Source of the DNA: Variovorax sp. J2L1-78
GTDB lineage: Bacteria; Pseudomonadota; Gammaproteobacteria; Burkholderiales; Burkholderiaceae_C
Assembly (NCBI RefSeq): GCF_030317205.1
Contig: NZ_JASZYB010000002.1
Coordinates: forward strand, 858,501-922,500
Direction: 5' to 3'
Length of the DNA: 64,000 bases
Shown: in pieces, positions 26,651 to 36,031 of the stretch
Numbering within the stretch: the stretch's first letter is position 1
How the letters are laid out: every line of letters begins with the position of its first letter
Translations under genes and position numbers: made by a program
The notes under the pieces: generated by a model
Databases searched by the model: none
Told to the model about the DNA's origin: nothing
What the model saw: the letters and a program-made list of their open reading frames with translations, nothing else

Positions 26651-27985
26651 TCACCAAGGCTGCGCGTCGATCGCGCGGCGCACCGTCTCCAAGGCGCTGC
26701 GCAAGGCGTCGAGGCCGACCGACCCCAGCGCCAGTCGGAGGGCATGCGGCACCTGCGCCGAGGTCGCGAAGGGCTCGGCCGTCGACACCGAGACCCCGTC
26801 GCGCATGAGGGCCGCGGCCAGCTGGTCGGCGCGCCGCTCTTCCGCCAGCGGGAGCCAGACGAAGTACGACGCCGGATGGCGCACGCTCCGCAGCCCGGCG
26901 AACACCTCGGCGGCGATCGTCTGCCGCGCCGTCGCGTCCCGCCGCTTCTGCGCCTCGAGGCACGTGACCGTGCCGTCGTCGATCCAGCCGCACGCGATGG
27001 CGGTCATCACGCCGGGTGTGTTCCAGGTGGTGGCCCGGATCGCACGTTCGAGCGCCGGCACCCGGTCGCTCGGTGCCGCGACGAAGCCGACGCGCAGGCC
27101 GGTCGCGACGCTCTTGGACAGGCCCGAGACATAGACCGTCGATTCGGGCGCCAGCGCCGCCAGCGGGGCGGGCGGGTCCTCGGCGAGAAAGGCATAGGCC
27201 GCGTCCTCGATGATCAGCAGGCCGTGCCGGCGCGCGATCGCCACCAGGCGCCGGCGGCGGCTCGCGCTCATCACCCAGCCGAGCGGGTTGTGCAGCGTGG
27301 GCATCGCATAGATGGCGCGCACGCGCCGGCGGCTACACAGGCGTTCCAGCGCGTCCAGGTCGGGGCCTTGCCCCGACGCCGGGATCGGCGCCAGCTCCAG
27401 GCGATGCGCCTGCGCGAGCACCTTGAAGCCGGGGTAGGTCAGCGCATCGGTCGCGACCACGTCGCCCGGCTGCAGCAGCGCCATGACGGTGATGGCCAGG
27501 CCCTGCTGGGCGCCGTTGACGATCAGCACCTGATCGGCAGGGATCGACAGGCCGCGGTCCGCGAGGTGTCGGGCCACGCTCGCGCGCTCGTGCGGACGGC
27601 CGCCGTGCGGCTGGTAGCGCAACAGCGCGTCCAGGTCGCCAGCGGCCGCGAGCTGGCGCAGGCTCTCGCGCAGCAGCTCGGCCTGGCCCGGCAGCGAGGG
27701 GTAGTTGAAGTTCAGGTCCACCAGGCCCGCCGCCGTGGCGTGCTGGTCGATGCCCTGGCCGCGCGGGAGCGCGCTCTCGCGCACGAAGGTGCCGCGGCCG
27801 GTCTCGCCGCTGACCAGGCCCATGGCTTCGAGTTCGGCATAGACGCGCGTCGCGGTGACGAGGGCCAGGCCTTGCTGCGCGGCGAGCAGGCGATGGGTGG
27901 GCAGGCGCGTGCCCGGCGGGAGGCGACCCGAACGGATGTCAGCGGCGAGCGCGTCGACCAACTGCTTGTAGCGAACCGGGGCCAT
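26651..27985 (-). CDS. MocR-type regulator (GntR DNA-binding domain fused to PLP aminotransferase-like domain)
   Basis: This is a 444-aa protein. Residues 1-75 are a GntR winged helix (YKQLVDALAADIRSGRLPPG, TATRVYAELEAMGLVSGETG). From about residue 90 it has a fold-type-I aminotransferase domain with VNGAQQGLAIT and the PLP pocket MPTLHNPLGWVMS. The Schiff-base lysine lies in VSGLSKSVATGLRVGFV. MocR regulators use PLP to sense amino acid or vitamin B6 derivatives. It is divergent from a DJ-1/PfpI gene; two GATTGTAT direct repeats lie in the 62-bp gap. The start MAPVRYKQ at 27985 is preferred over an ATG 7 codons upstream, which overlaps the repeats. Confidence 0.92.
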   Translation of the reverse strand: MAPVRYKQLVDALAADIRSGRLPPGTRLPTHRLLAAQQGLALVTATRVYAELEAMGLVSGETGRGTFVRESALPRGQGIDQHATAAGLVDLNFNYPSLPGQAELLRESLRQLAAAGDLDALLRYQPHGGRPHERASVARHLADRGLSIPADQVLIVNGAQQGLAITVMALLQPGDVVATDALTYPGFKVLAQAHRLELAPIPASGQGPDLDALERLCSRRRVRAIYAMPTLHNPLGWVMSASRRRRLVAIARRHGLLIIEDAAYAFLAEDPPAPLAALAPESTVYVSGLSKSVATGLRVGFVAAPSDRVPALERAIRATTWNTPGVMTAIACGWIDDGTVTCLEAQKRRDATARQTIAAEVFAGLRSVRHPASYFVWLPLAEERRADQLAAALMRDGVSVSTAEPFATSAQVPHALRLALGSVGLDALRSALETVRRAIDAQPW

Positions 27986-27989
27986 GGCC

Positions 27990-28020
27990 GATTGTATGCA
28001 TGACAATTTTTTGATTGTAT
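27990..28020. promoter_or_regulatory. Direct repeats GATTGTAT, putative MocR operator
   Basis: GATTGTAT occurs at 27990-27997 and again at 28013-28020, 23 bp apart (about two helical turns), in the gap between the divergent mocR and DJ-1/PfpI genes. TTGT-N7-ACAA overlaps the first copy (27992-28006). Known MocR regulators such as PdxR and GabR bind direct repeats, so this fits. Confidence 0.5.
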
Positions 28021-28047
28021 TGATCGACCTGTCTAGGATCGCGCGCC

Positions 28048-28650
28048 ATGCACATCGCCATCCTGACCTTCGAAGGCTTCAACGAACTCGATTCACTGAT
28101 CGCGCTTGGCATCCTGAACCGCGTGAAGACGCCCGGCTGGCGCGTCTCGATCGCCAGCCCCGCGGCACGGGTGCGCTCGATGAACGGCGTGGTGCTCGAA
28201 GCGCAGGTGTCGTTGCGTGAAGCCGCCGAGGCCGATGCGGTGATCGTCGGCAGCGGCGCGCTGACGCGCGAGGTGGTGGCCGATGCGGCTCTGATGGCGC
28301 AGTTGCGGCTCGACCCGGCGCGGCAACTGCTGGGCGCGCAGTGCTCGGGCACGCTCGTGCTCGCGACGCTGGGCCTGCTCAACGGCGTGCCGGCCTGCAC
28401 CGACCTGACGACCAAGCCGTGGGTCGAGGCCGCGGGCGTCGGCGTGCTGAACCAGCCTTTCGTGGCCAGGGGCAACGTGGCGACGGCGGGCGGCTGCCTC
28501 GCGTCGCAGTACCTGGCGGCCTGGGTCATCGCGCGGCTCGTCGGCGTGGACGAGGCCCGCAGCGCGATCCACTACGTCGCGCCCGTGGGGGAAAAGGACG
28601 ACTACGTGGCGCGTTCGATGCGGAACGTCACGCCTTTCCTCGCCGCCTGA
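28048..28650 (+). CDS. DJ-1/PfpI family protein
   Basis: This 200-aa protein has the flavodoxin-like DJ-1 fold: MHIAILTFEGFNELDSLIAL at the start, ADAVIVGSGALTREV, and the nucleophile elbow GAQCSGTLVLATLG with Cys near residue 99. It ends with VAPVGEKDDYV. Family members include isonitrile hydratases, glyoxalases and intracellular proteases; the sequence resembles the isonitrile-hydratase/ThiJ side rather than true PfpI protease. It is divergent from the MocR gene and is its most likely target. Confidence 0.88.
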   Translation: MHIAILTFEGFNELDSLIALGILNRVKTPGWRVSIASPAARVRSMNGVVLEAQVSLREAAEADAVIVGSGALTREVVADAALMAQLRLDPARQLLGAQCSGTLVLATLGLLNGVPACTDLTTKPWVEAAGVGVLNQPFVARGNVATAGGCLASQYLAAWVIARLVGVDEARSAIHYVAPVGEKDDYVARSMRNVTPFLAA

Positions 28651-28662
28651 GCACGATCGCGG

Positions 28663-29847
28663 TCACTTCATCAGCGCGCTCAGGCTCGCCGGCTTGATCT
28701 TGCCGCCTTCGACGATGCCGACCGGCGGGTCGAGCAGCGTGCCGCCCGAAGCATCGACACCGGTGAAATCGCCGGCATTCAGTTCCTTGGGCAGCTTGGT
28801 CAACGCATCGCCCATCTTGGCGCGGATGGCGGCGGCGTCCGTGGTGGTGCCGGCCAGCTTCATGGCCGCTGCCAGGGCATGCGTGAGCGTGTAGTTGTAA
28901 GAAGACTCGGTGGTTGGCGCCTTGTCCTCGCCGTAGACCTTTCGGTAGGCGACGGTGAACGCCTTCGCACCGGGGCGGTCGTTGTCGGAGACCGGCAGTA
29001 CGCCGATCGAACCGTCGAGCATCGCCAGCCCGCCGGTGACCTTGGCCATCTCGTCGAACTTGGCCTGGTCCATGATGAGGAAGCCGCCCTTGAAGCCGAG
29101 TTCGCGCGCCTGCTTGACGACCAGCGCGGTGGGTTCCGAGGGTCCGCCGATGAACAGCACGTCGGGCTTCTCGGCCAGCACGCGGCTCACGCCGCTGTAG
29201 AAGTCGGCCGAGCGGTTGTACGACATGGGGTTGTTCGACACCACGGTGCCGCCGGCCTTCTTCCACGCCGGCTCGAAGAGCGCGCTCCAGTTCTTGGCGT
29301 ACTCGTGGTCGCCCGGCAACATGCCCACCTTCTTGCCGTACTTCTTCATCTCGTAGTTGGTGAAGGGCTCGATGTAGGAGTCGAAAGTCGGCGGGATGCG
29401 GATGGTCAGCTTGTTGCCGGTCTGGGTGATCTTCGGCGTGCTCGAGTACGCCATCACGATGAACTTTTCCTGCTCGTTGAAGGCCTGCATCGCGTAGATG
29501 CCGCCGGAATGCGGCACGAAGACGGCCGGCGTCTGGTACTGCTGCACCAGCCGGCGCGCGTTGATGGCGGCTTCGGCCGGCGCGTACTTGTCGTCGAGCG
29601 CGACCAGCTCGAGCTTGACCTTCTTGCCGCCGACCTCGAGCCCGGCCGCGTTGATTTCCTTGATGGCCATCTCGATGCCGTTGACCACGTTCTTGCCGTA
29701 GAGCGCGGCGCCGCCCGAGAGCGGACCGGTGAAGCCGATCTTCACGGTGTCCTGGGCCGATGCGGCGCCGGCGCCGAAGGCGGCCAACAGGGCGAGGGCA
29801 AGGGGCGCAGCGGCGAAACGGCGGCGGGTTTCGAAAGCGATCTTCAT
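28663..29847 (-). CDS. Branched-chain amino acid-type ABC transporter substrate-binding protein
   Basis: This 394-aa periplasmic protein has a clear signal peptide (MKIAFETRRRF then a hydrophobic stretch ending GAASAQ near residue 32) and the LivK/type I fold. TVKIGFTGPLSGGAALYGKN leads the first lobe, and FVPHSGGIYAMQAFNE and LPGDHEYAKNWSALFEPAWK sit around the ligand cleft. The gene is last in the livH-livM-livG-livF order on the minus strand, 54 bp after livF. The ligand could be a branched-chain amino acid or another small carboxylate or amide, as this family is broad in Comamonadaceae. Confidence 0.93.
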   Translation of the reverse strand: MKIAFETRRRFAAAPLALALLAAFGAGAASAQDTVKIGFTGPLSGGAALYGKNVVNGIEMAIKEINAAGLEVGGKKVKLELVALDDKYAPAEAAINARRLVQQYQTPAVFVPHSGGIYAMQAFNEQEKFIVMAYSSTPKITQTGNKLTIRIPPTFDSYIEPFTNYEMKKYGKKVGMLPGDHEYAKNWSALFEPAWKKAGGTVVSNNPMSYNRSADFYSGVSRVLAEKPDVLFIGGPSEPTALVVKQARELGFKGGFLIMDQAKFDEMAKVTGGLAMLDGSIGVLPVSDNDRPGAKAFTVAYRKVYGEDKAPTTESSYNYTLTHALAAAMKLAGTTTDAAAIRAKMGDALTKLPKELNAGDFTGVDASGGTLLDPPVGIVEGGKIKPASLSALMK

Positions 29848-29901
29848 GGGTTGTCTCCGGAGGTCGGGGTGAAGGAAGTGGCTGAATCGGCTGAATCGAA
29901 T

Positions 29902-30609
29902 TCAGGCGCCGATGTACGCGGCTCTGACGGCCTCGTTGTTGAGCAGGGATTCGCGGTCGCCCTCGAGTGCGATGCGGCCGCGTTCGATCACATAGGCCCG
30001 GTCGGCGATGGCGAGCGCGGAGTACGCGTTCTGCTCGGCCAGCAGCACCGTGGTGCCCGCGCGGTGGATGCGCTGGATGACCTCGAACACCTGCTTGACC
30101 ACCAGCGGCGCGAGGCCGAGCGAGGGCTCGTCGAGCAGCAGCACCTTGGGCCGGCCCAGCATCGCGCGGCCGATGGCCACCATCTGCTGCTGGCCGCCCG
30201 AGAGCGAGCCGGCCGCGTCGTGCTGCTTGGTCGCCAGGATGGGGAACAGGCTGAACACCTCGTCGATCGAGCGCTGGATGCCGGCCTTGTCGCTGCGGTG
30301 CACGTAGGCGCCCAGCTCCAGGTTCTTGCGCACCGACATCAGCGGGAAGAGCTTGCGGCCCTCGGGGCAGTGCACCAGGCCCGACTGCACGATCTGCGCC
30401 GGGCGCATGCCGACGAGTTCTTGCTTGTCGAAGCGAATGCTGCCGCGGCTGGGCTTCTGGATGCCGCTGGCGGCCATGAAGATCGAGGTCTTGCCCGCGC
30501 CGTTGGCGCCCAGCAGCACCACCAGCTCGCCGGCGTCGGCGTGCAGCGTGATGCCTTCCAGCGCGCGAAAGCTGCCGTAGTGCAGGTCGACGTTGTCAAA
30601 CCGCAGCAT
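29902..30609 (-). CDS. livF: ABC transporter ATP-binding protein LivF
   Basis: This 235-aa ATPase has Walker A GANGAGKTS near residue 36, signature SLSGGQQQMVAIGRAM, Walker B VLLLDEPSLGLAP, and the LivF-type end AYVIERGRIALEGD. It powers the branched-chain-type permease together with LivG. The start at 30609 (MLRFDNVDLHYG) has GGAG 8 nt upstream; an ATG four codons earlier is also possible. Either way the start overlaps the livG stop (30596), giving translational coupling. Confidence 0.95.
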   Translation of the reverse strand: MLRFDNVDLHYGSFRALEGITLHADAGELVVLLGANGAGKTSIFMAASGIQKPSRGSIRFDKQELVGMRPAQIVQSGLVHCPEGRKLFPLMSVRKNLELGAYVHRSDKAGIQRSIDEVFSLFPILATKQHDAAGSLSGGQQQMVAIGRAMLGRPKVLLLDEPSLGLAPLVVKQVFEVIQRIHRAGTTVLLAEQNAYSALAIADRAYVIERGRIALEGDRESLLNNEAVRAAYIGA

Positions 30610-31372
30610 GCGCGACTCCATGGTCCGTACCCAGGTAGGCCTCGATGACGTGCGGGTCGCGTCGGATTTCCGCGGGCGTGCCTTCGGCGATCTTGGCGCC
30701 ATTGTTGAGCACCACGATCTTGTCGGCCAGCCGCATGATCATGTCCATCTTGTGCTCGATCAGGCACACCGTCTTGCCGTGGTCGACCAGCTTGCGGATG
30801 AGCGCGGCCAGGCCGACCGTCTCCTCCGGGTTCACGCCGCCGGCGGGCTCGTCGAGCAGCAGCAGCTCGGGGTCGGTGGCCAGCGCCAGCGCGAAGGCGA
30901 CGCGCTTGCGCTCCTCCTGCGTGATGTCGGCCGCGATGCGGTTCGCCACATGCGACAGGCCGACGAAGTCGAGCGCCTCGCGCGCCTTCTCGCGGCACAG
31001 GCGCTCCTCGCTCTGCAGCCGGCGCGAGTTGATCAGCACGTCCCACAGGCCCGACTGGGTGCGCAGCCGGTGGCCGACGATCAGATTGTCGAGAACGGTC
31101 GCGTTGTCGAACAGGTTGGTGGTCTGGAAGGTGCGCGCGATGCCCAGGCGCGCCACGTGGTCGGGCCGCATGCCGGTCACGTCGAGGCCGTTGAACACGA
31201 TGCGCCCCGAAGTCGGCGGGTGCGTGCCGGCCACCAGGTTGAAGAAGGTCGTCTTGCCCGCGCCGTTGGGTCCGATGATCGCGCTCACCTGGCCGCGCTC
31301 GAAGCGGGTGGTGACGTGGTCGACGGCGGTGAGGCCGAAGAACTGCTTGGTGAGGTCGGTGATCTCAAGCAT
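30596..31372 (-). CDS. livG: ABC transporter ATP-binding protein LivG
   Basis: This 258-aa ATPase has Walker A GPNGAGKTTFF, the long LivG-specific insertion around LGIARTFQTTNLFDNATVLD, and Walker B LLLLDEPAGGVNP. Two departures from the consensus are visible. The signature region reads TQEERKRVAFALALATDPEL, so it lacks the usual LSxGQ spelling. The D-loop is AGGVNP. These are common in LivG branches and do not suggest inactivation. The start at MLEITDLTKQFF overlaps the livM end by 8 bp. Confidence 0.94.
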   Translation of the reverse strand: MLEITDLTKQFFGLTAVDHVTTRFERGQVSAIIGPNGAGKTTFFNLVAGTHPPTSGRIVFNGLDVTGMRPDHVARLGIARTFQTTNLFDNATVLDNLIVGHRLRTQSGLWDVLINSRRLQSEERLCREKAREALDFVGLSHVANRIAADITQEERKRVAFALALATDPELLLLDEPAGGVNPEETVGLAALIRKLVDHGKTVCLIEHKMDMIMRLADKIVVLNNGAKIAEGTPAEIRRDPHVIEAYLGTDHGVAHAAV

Positions 31373-32381
31373 GGGAACGGCCCTCCGGCGGTGCAGCGAC
31401 GGTCGGGGCGGTGGCGGCCTGCTGGGCCGAGGCGCGGGCGTCGGCACGCCGCGCCCGCCGCTTGAGCCAGGTGCCGACCAGGCCGTCGGGCAGGAAGATG
31501 ATCAGCGCGATCAGCACCGGCCCGAACACCACCATGCGGTAGTCCTGCAGGAACTGCAGGCTCTGCGTGAGGTAGGTGACCAGCACCGTGCCGACCAGCG
31601 GCCCCAGCAGCGTGCCGACACCGCCCACCAGGACGAACATGATCAGGTCGAAGGTGACCACCTCGCTCGCCAGGTCGGGCCCCAGGAAGCGCACCTGGCC
31701 CGCATAGAGCGCGCCGGCGAAGCCCGCGTACACCACCGACAGCACGAAGGACAGCGTCTTGGTGCGCATCAAATCGACGCCCAGCGCCTCGGCCAGCAGG
31801 TCGCTGTTGCGCACCGCCATGAAGCTGCGCCCGAGCAGCGAGCGCACGATGCGCGCCATGATCCAGATGCCCAGCACCAGGAAGGCCAGCACCAGGTAGT
31901 ACTGCGACAGCGGCGTGCCGAACTGCAGCGGCCCGATGCCCGGAGGCGACGGGATCCCCATGATGCCCACCGGCCCGTGCGTGAGGCTCTCCCACTTCTC
32001 GATGAGCAGGAACATGATGTAGCTCACGCACAGCGTGAAGATCGAGAAGTAGTGGCCCTTCAGGCGCAGCGACAGCAGGCCGACGAAGTAGCCCAGCAGG
32101 GCGGTGATGCAACCCGCCAGCAGGAAGGCGATCCAGAACGGCACCTGGTGGTCGACCGTCAGGATGCCCACCGTGTACGCGCCCACCGCCATGAAGGCGC
32201 CGTGCGCCAGGTTGAACTGGCCGGTGTAGCCGGTGATCAGGTTCAGGCCCAGCGCCGCGATCGCCATGATGAAGGTCTGCGTCGCGACCGAGATCAGGTA
32301 GTTGTTCTGCGCGAACAGCGGGAACACCAGCGCGATCGCGGCCAGCAGTGCCCATCCGGTCTTGCCTTCGAGCAGCCTCAT
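31365..32381 (-). CDS. livM: Branched-chain-type ABC transporter permease LivM
   Basis: This is a 338-aa inner-membrane permease with about eight hydrophobic helices and the LivM motif ALGLNLITGYTGQFNLAHGA near residue 45, followed by FMAVGAYTVGIL. RNSDLLAEALGVD precedes the conserved EAA-like loop. The tail is Ala-rich (QQAATAPTVAAPPEG). It pairs with LivH to form the translocation channel. Start ATG at 32381 overlaps the end of livH by 4 bp. Confidence 0.95.
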   Translation of the reverse strand: MRLLEGKTGWALLAAIALVFPLFAQNNYLISVATQTFIMAIAALGLNLITGYTGQFNLAHGAFMAVGAYTVGILTVDHQVPFWIAFLLAGCITALLGYFVGLLSLRLKGHYFSIFTLCVSYIMFLLIEKWESLTHGPVGIMGIPSPPGIGPLQFGTPLSQYYLVLAFLVLGIWIMARIVRSLLGRSFMAVRNSDLLAEALGVDLMRTKTLSFVLSVVYAGFAGALYAGQVRFLGPDLASEVVTFDLIMFVLVGGVGTLLGPLVGTVLVTYLTQSLQFLQDYRMVVFGPVLIALIIFLPDGLVGTWLKRRARRADARASAQQAATAPTVAAPPEGRSHA

Positions 32382-33247
32382 GCGCGCGCTCCCTTCGGCG
32401 TGAACAGGCCCTGCGGACGGAAGGACAGGATCACCACCAGCAGCACGAAGGCGATGATGTCCTTGTAGTCGGTCGAGAAGTAGAAGCCGCCGAAGCTCTC
32501 GGCCAGGCCGATGATCAGCCCGCCGACGATCGCGCCCGGAAAGCTGCCCATGCCGCCCAGGATGATGATCACGAAGGCCTTGGTGATCACCAGGTGCCCC
32601 ATCGCCGGGTACACCAGGTTGATGGGTGCGTAGAGCACGGCCGCGATGGCCGCCAGCGCGCCGGAGATCGCGAACACCAGCAGCTTCACGCGTGTGGCAT
32701 CGATGCCCACCAGCGCGGCGCCCTTGGGATCCTGCGCCATCGCGACGATGGTCGAGCCGGTGACCGTCCGCGTGAGGAAGAGGTGCAGCACCACCATCAG
32801 CGAGAAGGCGCCCGCAATGATCAGGAGGCGCTGCAACGGCGCGGTGAGCCCGAAGACCTCGACGATCTGCCCGTAGGGCGTGGGCATGCGGTGGAAGTCG
32901 GCGCCGAACATCGCCTGCGCGCCGGCCTCGAGGAACAGCAGGATGCCGATGGCGGCGATCATGTCGTGCAGCTCGGGCGCGTTGCGCAGCGGGTGGAACA
33001 CCAGCCGGTCGGCCAGCATCGCGATCACCGCCACCACCGCTGCGGCGCCCGCCATGGCCACCCAGTAGTTCAGGCCCAGCTTCGTCATGAAGTAATAGCC
33101 CACGAAGGCCCCGGCCATGTAGAAGGCGCCGTGCGCGAAGTTCGGCACGTGCAGGATGCCGTAGACCAGCGTGAGGCCGAGCGCGACCAGGCTGTAGACG
33201 CCGCCGACCGTGAGGCCGTTCAGCAATTGCTGGAAGAAGAGTTCCAC
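32378..33247 (-). CDS. livH: Branched-chain-type ABC transporter permease LivH
   Basis: This 289-aa inner-membrane permease starts with a GTG codon preceded by GGGGA. It has the LivH pattern: QQLLNGLTVGGVYSLVALGL at the start, GILHVPNFAHGAFYMAGAFV with the conserved NFAHG, and IILGGMGSFPGAIVGGLIIG at the end. It is the first gene of the minus-strand livHMGF-receptor operon. A strong terminator at 33405-33431 separates it from the dbpA cluster upstream. Confidence 0.95.
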   Translation of the reverse strand: MELFFQQLLNGLTVGGVYSLVALGLTLVYGILHVPNFAHGAFYMAGAFVGYYFMTKLGLNYWVAMAGAAAVVAVIAMLADRLVFHPLRNAPELHDMIAAIGILLFLEAGAQAMFGADFHRMPTPYGQIVEVFGLTAPLQRLLIIAGAFSLMVVLHLFLTRTVTGSTIVAMAQDPKGAALVGIDATRVKLLVFAISGALAAIAAVLYAPINLVYPAMGHLVITKAFVIIILGGMGSFPGAIVGGLIIGLAESFGGFYFSTDYKDIIAFVLLVVILSFRPQGLFTPKGARA

Positions 33248-33404
33248 ATCGATCCCCGGGGAAGAGCCAACACCGCACGGAGCTGCGGCGGTTCAGCGAG
33301 GCATTGTGGGGATCGGCCTGCGGCGGGTCGACTGAGGTTTGCCCGCAGTCGCGTCGCGTCGGCGACTTCTACCGCGGGGTAGGTCGTGGGTGCGCCGGAC
33401 AAAG

Positions 33405-33431
33405 AAAAACGCGCCCGGCGGGCGCGTTTTT
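33405..33431. terminator. Strong bidirectional intrinsic terminator
   Basis: AAAAACGCGCCC at 33405-33416 pairs with GGGCGCGTTTTT at 33420-33431 around a GGC loop, giving a GC stem flanked by A5 and T5. On the minus strand it follows the 56-aa protein gene and ends the dbpA cluster before the liv operon. Confidence 0.88.
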
Positions 33432-33482
33432 CAGGGAAGCGAACAGAGGGGGAAAGGGCGGAAGCCGTGCCTCCGCGCGCCT

Positions 33483-33653
33483 TCAACCGCCCTTCTTGGG
33501 GCGCTTGCCGGGGTTCTTCTTGCTGCGGGTCGCGGTGCCGCGTTCCAGGCTGACCTTCTGGCCGCCACCCATCTTGGGGAGGGCGTAGCCGGACAGCGGC
33601 GTGGGGGCGGGAGTGGCGATACGGTCAGCCTCGGTACGGATCTTCTTGGGCAT
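33483..33653 (-). CDS. Small basic protein, 56 aa (unannotated class)
   Basis: ATG at 33653, stop at 33483. The protein starts MPKKIRTEADRIATP and ends RSKKNPGKRPKKGG; about a quarter of residues are Lys or Arg, mostly in the last 20, with a glycine-rich centre (ALPKMGGGQKVSLERGTA). No family recognised. It lies 35 bp downstream of dbpA on the same strand and just before the operon terminator, so it is very probably cotranscribed with the helicase. The basic, disordered character suggests RNA, ribosome or DNA contact, which is inference. Codon usage matches the neighbours (G/C at third positions), supporting a real gene. Confidence 0.72.
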   Translation of the reverse strand: MPKKIRTEADRIATPAPTPLSGYALPKMGGGQKVSLERGTATRSKKNPGKRPKKGG

Positions 33654-33688
33654 GATGGCTCAGGGTAGTGAAAGTTCGAAGGGCGTAA

Positions 33689-35086
<1,398 letters not shown>

Positions 35087-35105
35087 GGGGAGGCTTCTGC
35101 GGCGA

Positions 35106-35369
35106 TCAGCGACGCTGGGCGCCGCTGTTGACCGGCGGCGGGCCGCGGCGTTCCAGGTGGCGGAAGGTGATCCGGCCCTTGGTCAGGTCGTAGGGCGAGA
35201 GTTCGAGCGACACCTTGTCGCCCGCCAGGATGCGGATGTGGTGCTTGCGCATCTTGCCGCCGCTGTAGGCGATCAGCTGGTGACCGTTGTCCAGCGTGAC
35301 GCGGTAGCGCGAGTCGGGCAGCACTTCGGTCACTGCGCCGTTCATTTCGATCAGTTCTTCCTTGGCCAT
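35106..35369 (-). CDS. infA: Translation initiation factor IF-1 (solitary copy)
   Basis: This 87-aa S1/OB-fold protein starts MAKEELIEMNGAVTEVLPDS and carries the IF-1 core RYRVTLDNGHQLIAYSGGKM and RKHHIRILAGDKVSLELSPY. It is longer than the 72-aa IF-1 of ribosomal protein operons through a C-terminal HLERRGPPPVNSGAQRR tail. Betaproteobacteria often have such an additional infA. Placement directly upstream of dbpA suggests a cold- or stress-induced translation module. IF-1 assists 30S initiation and can melt RNA. Confidence 0.95.
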   Translation of the reverse strand: MAKEELIEMNGAVTEVLPDSRYRVTLDNGHQLIAYSGGKMRKHHIRILAGDKVSLELSPYDLTKGRITFRHLERRGPPPVNSGAQRR

Positions 35370-35418
35370 GATTACCTCTGAAAAGTTGTCGTGATGATGA
35401 TGAAAAACCGGATGCCGC

Positions 35419-35664
35419 TCAAGCGGCGCAAGTCGTAGGTCGGACGGCGGTGCGTTCGCGCACCCAGTGCAGTCCTTCGTCGACGGCGTAGCGCAGGGCG
35501 GCGGCATGGCTGGCGAAATGCGGGGTGAAGCGCATCACGCGGTCGTGCATGCCGCTGCCGCGGCCCGAGCGGATCGAGACGGCTGCGGCGAAGCGGCCGT
35601 CGTCCAGGTTCTTGATGAGAGGCGACACGAGGTACTTGCCCACCGTGTGTTGAATGTTGTCCAT
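35419..35664 (-). CDS. Conserved small protein, 81 aa, cold-shock-cluster associated
   Basis: No named family. The protein reads MDNIQHTVGKYLVSPLIKNL, then DDGRFAAAVSIRSGRGSGMH, then a Phe/Ala-rich helix and GLHWVRERTAV. The AAVSIRSGRGS segment recurs in small Burkholderiales proteins next to cold-shock and helicase genes, as far as I recall. The start at 35664 has AAGG at a good distance; an in-frame ATG 50 codons upstream is possible, but its extension looks like leader sequence. It is 49 bp upstream of infA on the same strand and likely cotranscribed. Confidence 0.7.
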   Translation of the reverse strand: MDNIQHTVGKYLVSPLIKNLDDGRFAAAVSIRSGRGSGMHDRVMRFTPHFASHAAALRYAVDEGLHWVRERTAVRPTTCAA

Positions 35665-36031
35665 GAAAGCCTTGGCGTTTTGCGACACCGCAAGACGCTG
35701 AAAATAAGTGAAAACGAACGCAGTTGCACCGGGAGAGGCGCCCGACGGGGGCGCGCACGGCGCAGACAGCGCGGAATTCGCTTCAACAGGAACGAAGGCA
35801 GTGGTGGCAATCATGGGCGCCCGGTCTGGCGCTCCAACACACTGTATGAGCCGGCTGGAGAATGAAGGGCCTGGCAAATCCGTAGATGGTCCAAGTCAGC
35901 CGGCGATAAGACGAAAGTGCTTCGTCGTGGTATCGAAACGAACCGCGTATTCTACTCGATCGGGCACAAGTGTTGCTAATCGATGTGGTTATTTGCCCGC
36001 AGTCGTCATGCCGCCGGGGCTCACGCCGGGC
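35665..36031. other. 367-bp gap: probable long leader of the cold-shock-like cluster
   Basis: No convincing gene. On the minus strand a -10-like TAGAAT lies at 35954-35949 without a good -35. If used, it gives a leader of about 280 nt before the 81-aa gene. A 6-bp hairpin GACGAA-AGTGC-TTCGTC lies at 35910-35926. Long structured leaders are known for cspA-type mRNAs. The part next to 36032 is the 3' flank of the sugar isomerase-like gene and holds only an imperfect GCCGGG direct repeat. Confidence 0.35.

Noticed and set aside
30596..31372. LivG as an inactive ATPase because its signature motif is atypical
   Set aside because: Walker A and B are intact, and the TQEERKR signature is common in LivG branches; the operon is complete.
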